A stretch of DNA of 64,000 bases from JAICKN01 sp036489565. GTDB lineage: Bacteria; Acidobacteriota; Terriglobia; Terriglobales; Acidobacteriaceae. How positions within the stretch are numbered: the stretch's first letter is position 1; each line of letters begins with the position of its first letter. The stretch is taken from the NCBI GenBank assembly GCA_036489565.1, contig DASXFN010000091.1:46368-110367 (forward strand), in the 5' to 3' direction. The notes under the pieces were generated by a model. That model was not told where the DNA came from. It saw nothing but the letters and a program-made list of their open reading frames with translations, and did not search any database. Below, in pieces: positions 43,136 through 50,447 of this stretch. Both the position numbers and the translations under genes were made by a program.

Positions 43136-44263
43136 ATGCAAATGGATAAAGACAAAAAATCCGCTCTCCTGGGCCTTACATTGCAAGAACTTACGGACCT
43201 TGCCGAAAGCGCCAGCCAGCCTGCTTATCGCGGGAAGCAGCTTTTCCACGCTCTTTATTTGGAGCGAATAATTGCGTTGGAGCAAATATCCACCCTGCCG
43301 CAGGAATTCCGCGGCACCCTGGACCAGCAGGGTTTTGAGGTCGGCCCTCCAACGGTTGAAAAGAAGTTCGTCTCCACTGACGGCACCGTGCGCTATCTGT
43401 TGAGTTTTTCCGACGGCCAAAGCGTCGAAGCCGTCTGGATGCCGGAGGGGGACGGCGGTGAAAGCGGCGACGGCACCGAGGCTGACGAGCAATTGGAAAC
43501 ATCACGAAAATGGGACCGCGCCACCATTTGTCTCTCCAGCCAGGTTGGCTGCGCGGTGGATTGCCAGTTCTGCCTTACGGCTTTGTTGGGAGTGAAACGG
43601 AATTTGACTGCCGGAGAAATTGTAGGGCAGGTCTGCGCGATCCTGAATGACCAGCAGGTCTCGCCGCCGAACGATCGCGTGAATCTGGTTTTTATGGGTA
43701 TGGGCGAGCCCCTACTGAATTATCCGAATTTCATCAAAGCAGTCGGTCTTTTTGTGGATGGGGTCGGCATTCCGGAATCGCGAATGACGGTTTCGACCGC
43801 TGGCATTGTTCCGCGTATTTACGATCTCTCCGCGGAGGCAGTGCGCCCCAAACTGGCGATCTCATTGAATGCCTCGAATGATGAGTTACGCACGCAGCTC
43901 ATGCCCATCAACAAAAAATGGAACCTGGAAAAATTGTTGCTGGCGGCGCGTGAATTCCACCTTCGGCCGCGTGAAAAGCTCACTTTCGAGTATGTTTTGC
44001 TCGACGAAGTAAACGATTCGCCAGTGAACGCGCGCGAAGTGGTGGAGCTGCTTCGTGGTCTGCGGGCGAAGGTAAACTTGATTGCGTTGAATCCCGGCCC
44101 GGGAATCGCTTTTCGTACTCCCGCACAGACGAGAGTTTTGGAGTTTCAGCGAATTTTGGTGGAGGGCGGCATTCCAGCCTTCATTCGCCGTCCACGCGGG
44201 CGCGATATTTTCGCGGCATGTGGGCAATTGAAGCGAACAGCCGAATTAGCAAATGTTTCTTAA
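43136..44263 (+). CDS. rlmN: 23S rRNA (adenine-2503-C2)-methyltransferase RlmN
   Basis: RlmN is a radical-SAM enzyme that methylates C2 of A2503 in 23S rRNA and of A37 in some tRNAs. The 375-residue product has an N-terminal helical domain (LTLQELTDLAESASQPAYRG), the radical-SAM cluster Cys139-xxx-Cys143-xx-Cys146 in GCAVDCQFC, VFMGMGEPLLNY, STAGIVPRIYDLS and ISLNASNDELRTQLMPINKKW. A C-terminal cysteine in FAACGQL would resolve the methyl intermediate. An acidic insert around residues 104-125 (EGDGGESGDGTEADEQ) is unusual. The start may be the ATG at 43136 or 43142. The HAD gene follows 17 bases downstream. Confidence 0.95.
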   Translation: MQMDKDKKSALLGLTLQELTDLAESASQPAYRGKQLFHALYLERIIALEQISTLPQEFRGTLDQQGFEVGPPTVEKKFVSTDGTVRYLLSFSDGQSVEAVWMPEGDGGESGDGTEADEQLETSRKWDRATICLSSQVGCAVDCQFCLTALLGVKRNLTAGEIVGQVCAILNDQQVSPPNDRVNLVFMGMGEPLLNYPNFIKAVGLFVDGVGIPESRMTVSTAGIVPRIYDLSAEAVRPKLAISLNASNDELRTQLMPINKKWNLEKLLLAAREFHLRPREKLTFEYVLLDEVNDSPVNAREVVELLRGLRAKVNLIALNPGPGIAFRTPAQTRVLEFQRILVEGGIPAFIRRPRGRDIFAACGQLKRTAELANVS

Positions 44264-44280
44264 AAAATTCAGGAGTGGAA

Positions 44281-44964
44281 ATGAACGAACCGATCACCGC
44301 AGCAGAAAAAATAAAGATCAGGGCGGTAGTGTTCGACTACGGAATGGTGCTTTCTCTCGAGCAGCCCTCGTCCGCTCTCGAAGAAATGGCTGCCATTTGC
44401 GGGGTTCCACTTGATGTTTTTCGCAAAGCATATTGGGAGTACCGCCTGGCATATGATTGCGACTTGAATGGGACCGAATACTGGAAAAAGACCATGGCCC
44501 TTGTCGGCGTGGAACTCACCGCCGCGCAGATTGCCAAACTCGTTTTAGTGGATGGCGGGGGATGGTCGCATCTGAATCCCGTAAGCGTGAATTGGGTCCG
44601 TCAGTTGCGATCGGCGGGACTGCAATTGGCGGTGCTATCGAACATGCCTTCGGAGGTGAAAGAATATCTGGTTGGACATTTGGAAATATTTTCATATTTC
44701 GAACACCTGATTTTTTCTTGCGACGTTCGTCAGGTAAAGCCGGAGCCGGGTATTTACCAGCATTGCATCGATGTCTTGCAGCTTTCGCCCCATGAGATTC
44801 TTTTTCTGGATGACAAGCAAGAGAACGTTGACGGAGCCACAGATTTCGGCATTCATGCGCTGGTGGTGGATTCCATTGAAAACACAATCGCGCGCGTCCG
44901 CGATCAATTTGATTTGCCGGTACCGGCTTCGTTTGAACTTTCAACCAGCGGCCTCGCGAAATAA
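44281..44964 (+). CDS. HAD-superfamily hydrolase
   Basis: A 227-residue HAD-fold protein. Motif I is VFDYGMVLS, with the nucleophile aspartate but a glycine where phosphatases keep the second aspartate. Motif II is LSNMP, the motif III lysine is in VKPEPGIY and motif IV is LFLDDKQENVDGA. The DYG-type motif I is found in the YihX/haloacid-dehalogenase-like branch, so phosphatase activity cannot be assumed. AGGAG precedes the ATG at 44281. It follows rlmN by 17 bases and is probably cotranscribed. The substrate is not identifiable. Confidence 0.88.
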   Translation: MNEPITAAEKIKIRAVVFDYGMVLSLEQPSSALEEMAAICGVPLDVFRKAYWEYRLAYDCDLNGTEYWKKTMALVGVELTAAQIAKLVLVDGGGWSHLNPVSVNWVRQLRSAGLQLAVLSNMPSEVKEYLVGHLEIFSYFEHLIFSCDVRQVKPEPGIYQHCIDVLQLSPHEILFLDDKQENVDGATDFGIHALVVDSIENTIARVRDQFDLPVPASFELSTSGLAK

Positions 44965-45061
44965 TTCGGCAATAATATATCCCCGGAATTAAATCCGGTG
45001 ACGATACCGCTTCTGAGGACTGTGATGAGGTCCTTCTTGGTGGGATGATGAGGCATCACTC

Positions 45062-45964
45062 ATGGCAGTAGATATGGGTTTTGATGAGAGCGGAAGCCAT
45101 GACATTTTGCTGTTATCTGTTCAGGTCGGAGTAGTGCAAAAAGCTCGAAGGATGAAAACTGCATGGAAGACTCTTTTACGGGAAGCCAAAATTCCATTTT
45201 TTCACAGCGTAGATTACGGCAACTTTTCTAAAGGCATATTTAAACATCTGAGTCGTGATGAGAGGCAAGAACTCTTAAGTTCTCTGTCTGGTAATTTGCG
45301 AAAAAGAATGCTTTTCGGGATTACCGGAAAAGTTACTATAAGTAATTGGAACTCTAAAACCGACCCTAAATTCCGTGGGGAATGGGCTGCTGCCTATTCA
45401 TTTGCCATGCAGATGTTGATGCTGGAAACCAGAGTGATACTCGAAAAATTAAGGGTGGGATATGACGTAAACATATTGCTAGAGGATGGTCACAAAAACG
45501 CGGGACAAGCGATCAACATACTTCGGAGTATTAAAGAGAAGAACAAACATAGACCGGAAGATGCGGTGCTAAATATCCTTACAGAAGGGTTAGGATCGAA
45601 GACGGATTACCCGATTCTGCAAGCAGCGGATATGTTGGGTTATTCGGAATGGCAAAGCCTCATCCAAAGCAATCGTGAAATCTACGATGCTCTGCACGTG
45701 AAAGGTAGCAGATATTTCACTGTCTATATGGACATGGACAAGCACCTGGTTGATCCCGCTTTGGAGATCGCAAAACGAAGCGATGCTGCAAAAGCCATTT
45801 TTAGAGAGTTGGATCGTTACCGGAGAACTGGATCGGTGGAAGGGTTAAAGGAAGCAGGAAAGAGAATTCGGGAATTTCGACAGAAATATGAGGAAGTTGA
45901 TAACAATTCCAATCGAGGCAAGGTGAAAGCGGAGAAATCGTTGAAGAAAAAAACGCAAGGTTAA
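45062..45964 (+). CDS. DUF3800 domain protein, AT-rich, probably acquired
   Basis: A 300-residue protein of the DUF3800 family. Motifs are DESGSHDILLLS at the N-terminus (acidic DESG), an acidic LLEDGHKNAGQA around residue 140 and ILQAADMLGYSEWQ near 190, together the pattern of RNase-H-like acidic sites. Family members occur in genomic islands and defence contexts; biochemical function is not established. The tail (about 265-300) is strongly lysine-rich. Base use differs from neighbours: in 45301-45360 only 19 of 60 bases are G or C. No transposase, integrase or tRNA flanks it. The ATG at 45062 is the first in frame; the ribosome-binding site is weak. Confidence 0.8.
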   Translation: MAVDMGFDESGSHDILLLSVQVGVVQKARRMKTAWKTLLREAKIPFFHSVDYGNFSKGIFKHLSRDERQELLSSLSGNLRKRMLFGITGKVTISNWNSKTDPKFRGEWAAAYSFAMQMLMLETRVILEKLRVGYDVNILLEDGHKNAGQAINILRSIKEKNKHRPEDAVLNILTEGLGSKTDYPILQAADMLGYSEWQSLIQSNREIYDALHVKGSRYFTVYMDMDKHLVDPALEIAKRSDAAKAIFRELDRYRRTGSVEGLKEAGKRIREFRQKYEEVDNNSNRGKVKAEKSLKKKTQG

Positions 45965-46025
45965 AGCCTCCCGCTCCGGAACAGCTAGTCAAGTAGCTCT
46001 ATAATTTTTCCGTGAAGAACTGTTC

Positions 46026-46802
46026 ATGAAAGTCCGCTCCAATGGTGATCGCCGGATTGGCCTGGCCCGCGCCATTTCCAAGCTTGGCTACGGCTCCCGC
46101 TCCCATGCTTCTGAGTTGATACGTGCGGGCCGCGTGCAGCTCAACGGAAACACCTGCCGAAATCCTGAAGCGCCTACCCACATTGACACAGATCGTATAA
46201 AGAAAGATCGCATAGCGATTGACGGCAATCAGCTTGAGGAATTAAAAAAAATCTACCTCATGCTGAACAAGCCGCGCGGAATTGTCACAACCGCTGCGGA
46301 CGAAAAGGGCCGCGACACAATCTACAGCCTGCTGCCGCCGAATTTCCGATGGGTCGCTCCCGTTGGCCGTTTAGATAAGGCCAGCGAAGGACTGCTGCTG
46401 CTCACCAACAATTCCGAATGGGGTGCGAATGTGTTGGATCCTGCGAATCATTTGAAAAAGACTTACCACGTACAGATAGCAGCTGTTGCCGATCACCAAT
46501 TGCTCCAATCTCTGGAGAAGGGCGTGCGCGATGAAACGGGAGAATTGTTGCGCGCGACACATGCCGCGATTCTTCGCGGCGGGAAAAAGAACACATGGCT
46601 GGAGATCGTGCTCGAAGAAGGGAAGAACCGGCAGATTCGCAGAATGCTTGCTGGGCTGAATATTGAAGTCCTGCGGCTTGTACGCATCTCCGTTGGACGG
46701 GTGGTTTTAGGAAACCTCGCGAAGGGAAAATCGCGCGAGTTGACGAGAGAAGAAGAGAAATCGCTTAATAGAGAAGACAATCCGCGAATCAAAATAAGTT
46801 AA
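46026..46802 (+). CDS. rRNA pseudouridine synthase, RsuA/RluB family
   Basis: A 258-residue enzyme that isomerises a uridine in rRNA. The N-terminal S4 RNA-binding domain (IGLARAISKLGYGSRSHASELIRAGRVQLNG) is followed by the catalytic domain with MLNKPRGIVTT, the catalytic aspartate in PVGRLDKASEGLLLLTN, LKKTYHVQI and EEGKNRQIRRML. The pattern fits RluB/RluE/RsuA; the specific site cannot be decided. The short lysine-rich stretch KDRIAIDGNQLEELKKIY links the domains. Its TAA overlaps the stop of the convergent GAF gene by four bases. Confidence 0.92.
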   Translation: MKVRSNGDRRIGLARAISKLGYGSRSHASELIRAGRVQLNGNTCRNPEAPTHIDTDRIKKDRIAIDGNQLEELKKIYLMLNKPRGIVTTAADEKGRDTIYSLLPPNFRWVAPVGRLDKASEGLLLLTNNSEWGANVLDPANHLKKTYHVQIAAVADHQLLQSLEKGVRDETGELLRATHAAILRGGKKNTWLEIVLEEGKNRQIRRMLAGLNIEVLRLVRISVGRVVLGNLAKGKSRELTREEEKSLNREDNPRIKIS

Positions 46803-47371
46803 TGAATGGTGACTTCGCGCATGAACTCAGCGCGTGAAAGAACGCGGGCGGCATGTTCCAGATGCTGCAAATCGTCCAGCGTGAAGTCCGGGCCAGCCGA
46901 TGTCACGTCGAATGCCTTGCGGGAAATCTGCAATACGCCAAGCACTTCGCCTTTTCCATCCACCACGGGCGAAGTCATCAATTTCTGAATTGGAGCGCGG
47001 CTAGCGGGATCCGGATCATTGGTGGAAAGCTTTACCATCTCGAAGATGCGAGCATGCTTCACCTTCGCGAAGCCATTAAAAAGTTCAATCTGCCGGCTGC
47101 TGGCAGTATGGGCGGCAATGGAGCCTTCGCTGGAAATTGGAATCGTCCCAACGATTGACAGTTCCGCCGGAAAAATAAACTTCAACAGGCTTTCCTGCAA
47201 TTTCAATAACGCCACTTCAGTACTTCGCACCTGAAACACTTTGGCCAATTCCGTGCAAAAACGCTCCGGCGAGGCATCCTGTTTCAATACCTGTTCAAGC
47301 TCTCGCGGATCAGGCGCGGTCTGCGCCGCCTGCGCGAACTGTCCAGCAGAGTTTTGGCCCTTGTTCGGCAT
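46799..47371 (-). CDS. GAF domain-containing protein
   Basis: A roughly 190-residue soluble protein with one GAF-like sensor domain from about residue 30 to 180 (ASPERFCTELAKVFQVRSTEVALLKL ... LMTSPVVDGKGEVLGVLQISRKAFDVTSAGPDFTLDDLQHLEHAARVLSR). The pro-VLGVLQ-sRK segment and the final helix are typical GAF features. No output domain is attached, so it may bind a small molecule or act with a partner. The start is uncertain: ATG at 47371 (MPNKGQNSAGQF, with a G-rich AAAG site upstream) is preferred over ATG 47422 and TTG 47470. It runs parallel with the rhodanese gene upstream. Confidence 0.75.
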   Translation of the reverse strand: MPNKGQNSAGQFAQAAQTAPDPRELEQVLKQDASPERFCTELAKVFQVRSTEVALLKLQESLLKFIFPAELSIVGTIPISSEGSIAAHTASSRQIELFNGFAKVKHARIFEMVKLSTNDPDPASRAPIQKLMTSPVVDGKGEVLGVLQISRKAFDVTSAGPDFTLDDLQHLEHAARVLSRAEFMREVTIH

Positions 47372-47495
47372 AGAAATCACGCTTTCCCCCGATATAGTGC
47401 ACGGGGTATCTACAGCCTCCATGCTGGGGCCGGATGCCCGTTCCGGCAAGTTACCGAGGTTATCGGGCAACTGGGAAAGGGTAATCTTAACTCAT

Positions 47496-47873
47496 CTAAT
47501 CTTTGACAAACGGATATCCCTTTTCCCTCCAACCTCTTACGCCGCCATCCATAGAAAGAACATGGATGTAACCCATTTTTTGCAGGTTGTCGGCGGCCAG
47601 TGCCGAACGAAATCCGCCGCCGCAATACAAAACCATGGGTGCGTTATGGTCGGGCACCTGAGCTTCAATGTCGCGCTCAATCACGCCCTTGCCCAGATGG
47701 ATCGCGCCAGGCAGATGGTCCTTGGCGTATTCGCTCTCTTCGCGGACATCCACCAGCAGGAATTTTTCGCCACGATCAAGCCGAGATTTTACTTCGCTGA
47801 TTGTTGTTTCTTTAATTCGCGTCTTCGCGTCGTTCACTACTTTAAGAAACCCGGGAGAATGTTGGTGGGCCAT
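47496..47873 (-). CDS. Rhodanese-like domain protein
   Basis: A 125-residue single-domain rhodanese. It has the entry motif FLLVDVREESEYAKDHLPGAIHL and the active-site loop VLYCGGGFRS with catalytic Cys84, then GGVRGWREKGYPF. Such proteins move sulfane sulphur between cytosolic donors and acceptors such as cyanide, thioredoxin or biosynthetic enzymes. No signal peptide is visible. It probably forms a unit with the GAF gene downstream on the same strand. Confidence 0.92.
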   Translation of the reverse strand: MAHQHSPGFLKVVNDAKTRIKETTISEVKSRLDRGEKFLLVDVREESEYAKDHLPGAIHLGKGVIERDIEAQVPDHNAPMVLYCGGGFRSALAADNLQKMGYIHVLSMDGGVRGWREKGYPFVKD

Positions 47874-47956
47874 GAATCACTCCAGTTTTTTGATGCCTTC
47901 CATTGTCCCATTCTTACCAACGCAACGCGAATGAAACCAGAATAAGTGGCGCCCTT

Positions 47957-47983
47957 AAGGAGATACATATGATTTACGCGTAG
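47957..47983 (+). other. Strong ribosome-binding site with a 4-codon frame (MIYA)
   Basis: AAGGAG at 47957-47962 stands six bases before an ATG whose frame is only ATG-ATT-TAC-GCG-TAG. The site is stronger than that of most genes in the window, yet the frame ends at once. It lies 78 bases before the pfpI-like start codon. It may be a leader mini-ORF, a decayed gene start or chance. Confidence 0.35.
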
Positions 47984-48061
47984 GGTGGAGCATTTACCGG
48001 ATGCCAAAAGCCGGCTGGTTCGGTGAAAATAAAATCAGCAATCATTAGTTTGGAGGTAGTC

Positions 48062-48628
48062 ATGGCTGAAGCGACGTTGAATGGATTCAGAGTTGCAATT
48101 CTTGCCACGAATGGCGTGGAGCAATCGGAACTTACGGAACCTCGGAAAGCATTGGACGAGGCGGGCGCTCATACCACCCTGCTTGCCCTCAAACCGGGCA
48201 AGATCCAGGCAATGGAGCATGATGAAAAATCTGAACAGTTCACGGTGGACGCAAGGCTCGATCAAGCAAGTCCGGACGAGTTCGACGCCGTGCTTCTGCC
48301 CGGCGGCGCATTGAATGCAGATGCGCTTCGCATGGAAAAGTCCGCGCGCGAATTCGTGAAGAAAATAGACCAGGCAGGCAAGCCGATCGCGGCGATCTGT
48401 CATGCGCCTTGGCTGCTCATCTCGGCGGGATTGGTCAAAGGCCGTAAGTTAACCAGTTATCACACCATTCAAGATGATTTGCGCAACGCCGGAGCAGAAT
48501 GGGCTGACCAATCGGTGGTGCACGATGGAAACTGGGTGAGCAGCCGCCAGCCCAGCGACATTCCGGCATTCAACCGCGAAATGATTCGTCTATTTGGTGA
48601 AACGCAAAAAGTCAGGAAAGCCGCGTAA
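48062..48628 (+). CDS. DJ-1/PfpI family protein (protease/deglycase type)
   Basis: A 188-residue DJ-1/PfpI protein similar to YhbO. The fold begins FRVAILATNGVEQSELTEPRKAL, continues DAVLLPGGALNADAL and has the nucleophile Cys113 followed by His114 in AAICHAPWLLISAGL. KGRKLTSYHTIQDDLRNAGAEWADQSVV and SRQPSDIPAFNREMI are subfamily features. GGAGG five bases before ATG 48062 fixes the start; an upstream in-frame ATG at 48023 lacks one. Family members are reported as proteases, glyoxalases or protein deglycases that protect against reactive carbonyl or general stress. The exact activity is not readable from sequence. Confidence 0.9.
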   Translation: MAEATLNGFRVAILATNGVEQSELTEPRKALDEAGAHTTLLALKPGKIQAMEHDEKSEQFTVDARLDQASPDEFDAVLLPGGALNADALRMEKSAREFVKKIDQAGKPIAAICHAPWLLISAGLVKGRKLTSYHTIQDDLRNAGAEWADQSVVHDGNWVSSRQPSDIPAFNREMIRLFGETQKVRKAA

Positions 48629-48758
48629 CGGCTTATCGAAGTCGCGGGAATGACGCTATAGTTCATTCCCGCTTAAAGCTGGCGCTGTTCTTTTTACAGC
48701 GACACGGGCCCGACAAACCGGACTGCCTTCGCCGTTCTGCTAGACTCACCGTTCAGCC

Positions 48759-50174
48759 ATGCCGGACTTGAATATTTTTCCCGCAGTTGTTCTGGCCAAA
48801 CAAATCCGCAACAAAAAGCTCTCGCCAGTGGAGGTATTGGAGGCGCATCTCGCTCGCATCGAACGGTTGAACCCCATTTTGAATGCGTTCGTTCAAGTGG
48901 ATGGCGAGGGGGCCCGCCGCGCGGCGCGTAAAGCGGAAGAAATGATTATGCGCGGCGAAAACATTGGCCCGCTGCACGGGGTTCCCGTCAGCATTAAGAG
49001 CGCGATTGAAGTAAAGGGAATGCGTTGCGAAGCGGGAACCAGGCTGCGGGCGGGCCTCGTTGCCGAGCGCGATGCTCCTTTGGTTGAGCGGTTACGCTCC
49101 GCAGGAGCAATCGTTCTCGGTACCACCAACACTCCTGAGCTGCTTATGGCATGGGAGACCGACAACCTTCTTTATGGACGGACCAACAATCCCTGGGACA
49201 TCGCAAGAACCGCTGGCGGTTCAAGCGGTGGCGAAGCGGCGGCGATTGCCTCCGGATGTTCTGCAGGTGGAGTTGGCAGCGATGGCGGCGGTTCCATCCG
49301 CGTGCCCGCGCACTTTACGGGAATTTGTGGGCTGAAACCGACGCCGGGCCGCATTCCCGCGACGGGGCACTTTCCGGGTTCCGTCGGGCCGTTCGCTTTG
49401 ACCGGCGTAGTGGGGCCAATGGCGCGGAGCGCAGCGGACCTGAAAGTTTTTTTTGAAGTGATGCAGGGTTTGGATGATGGGGATCCTTCTGCCGCGCCAG
49501 TTCCCGTGCGTTGGCCAAGCGCGCAAGAGTTAAAGAATATCCATATCGCATATTTCGAAGACGACGGCCGAACTCCGGTAACCGCTGAAACGCGCGTGGC
49601 CGTTCGCAATGCAGCGAAGCTTCTGCAAGACGCCGGGTTTCAAGTTGAACCATTCCGTCCCGAAGGCCTTGAACAAGCCCGCCAACTCTGGTGGAAGTTC
49701 TTCGGTATTACGGGAGGCATGCTGCTGGGCCCACTGACCGCGGGACAGGAAGAAATTCTCAGCCCTATATTGAAGGAGTTTTTGGGATGGGTGGCGGAAG
49801 GCCCAGTGCATACCAGTCAATCGCTGCTCGATATGTGGATTGAGCGGGACCAGGTTCGGATCAAAGTCTTCGAACAGATGAATCAATTCCCACTGTTACT
49901 CTGCCCCGCCGCCGCTATTCCCGCCTTTCATCACGGTAAGCGCAGTTGGCGTGTAGAAGAGAAGACCGTGAAATATCTGGATGCCTGGAGCTATACCGAA
50001 TGGTTCAATCTGCTGGGCATGCCCGCGGCGGTCGTGCCGATGGGCCATTCGCCCGAAGGTTTGCCAATCGGAGTGCAAATCGCGGGAAAGCCCTGGCAGG
50101 AAGAATTGGTCTTGTCTGTCGCTGAAGCGCTCGAAGAGCGGCGCGGAGAATGGCAGGCGCCACCGGAAATCTAG
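48759..50174 (+). CDS. Amidase (amidase signature family)
   Basis: A 471-residue amidase with the Ser-cisSer-Lys triad: Lys80 in GVPVSIKSAIE, cis-Ser155 in AGGSSGGEAAAIASG and the nucleophile Ser179 in GSDGGGSIRVPAHFTG. The remaining body (GLKPTPGRIPATG, GPMARSAADLKVFF, C-terminal GLPIGVQIAGKPWQEELVL) is standard. The small-molecule amide substrate is unknown. gatC and gatB are not adjacent and the length is below some GatA forms, so a role in Glu-tRNA amidation is unlikely. No signal peptide. It is followed by the MITE-like repeat element. Confidence 0.92.
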   Translation: MPDLNIFPAVVLAKQIRNKKLSPVEVLEAHLARIERLNPILNAFVQVDGEGARRAARKAEEMIMRGENIGPLHGVPVSIKSAIEVKGMRCEAGTRLRAGLVAERDAPLVERLRSAGAIVLGTTNTPELLMAWETDNLLYGRTNNPWDIARTAGGSSGGEAAAIASGCSAGGVGSDGGGSIRVPAHFTGICGLKPTPGRIPATGHFPGSVGPFALTGVVGPMARSAADLKVFFEVMQGLDDGDPSAAPVPVRWPSAQELKNIHIAYFEDDGRTPVTAETRVAVRNAAKLLQDAGFQVEPFRPEGLEQARQLWWKFFGITGGMLLGPLTAGQEEILSPILKEFLGWVAEGPVHTSQSLLDMWIERDQVRIKVFEQMNQFPLLLCPAAAIPAFHHGKRSWRVEEKTVKYLDAWSYTEWFNLLGMPAAVVPMGHSPEGLPIGVQIAGKPWQEELVLSVAEALEERRGEWQAPPEI

Positions 50175-50202
50175 CAACTCCAAATTTGTAGTTCATTTAA
50201 AG

Positions 50203-50361
50203 CCATGTCATCCCGACGTTGAGCGAAGCGAAGACGGAGGGACCTTACATCGGTGGAAATCTCCACCGCAGTAAACGGGAGCATTCATCCTGTTAGCAGC
50301 AGAAAAGACAAATGGCCCGTCGTAAGGTTTCTCACAGCTAAAGCTGTTCGGGATGACATGG
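50203..50361. mobile_element. MITE-like element with 14-bp perfect terminal inverted repeats
   Basis: CCATGTCATCCCGA at 50203-50216 and its exact reverse complement TCGGGATGACATGG at 50348-50361 bound a 159-base element with no gene of its own. Inside is GCGAAGCGAAGACGGAGGG, a 7-bp hairpin (CGGTGGA-AATC-TCCACCG, 50251-50268) and AT-poor unique sequence. A second, partial copy begins at 61204. Similar TCATCCCGA/GCGAAGCGA repeats are scattered in acidobacterial intergenic regions, from memory. No clear target-site duplication is visible. Confidence 0.7.
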
Positions 50362-50447
50362 GTAGGGGCCGCGAGTTGACGGTTCGGAGTGACATTGCCA
50401 TGCGTGATCGTGCGGCAAGTTATGAGGTAAGCTAGCTTGATCATTCC

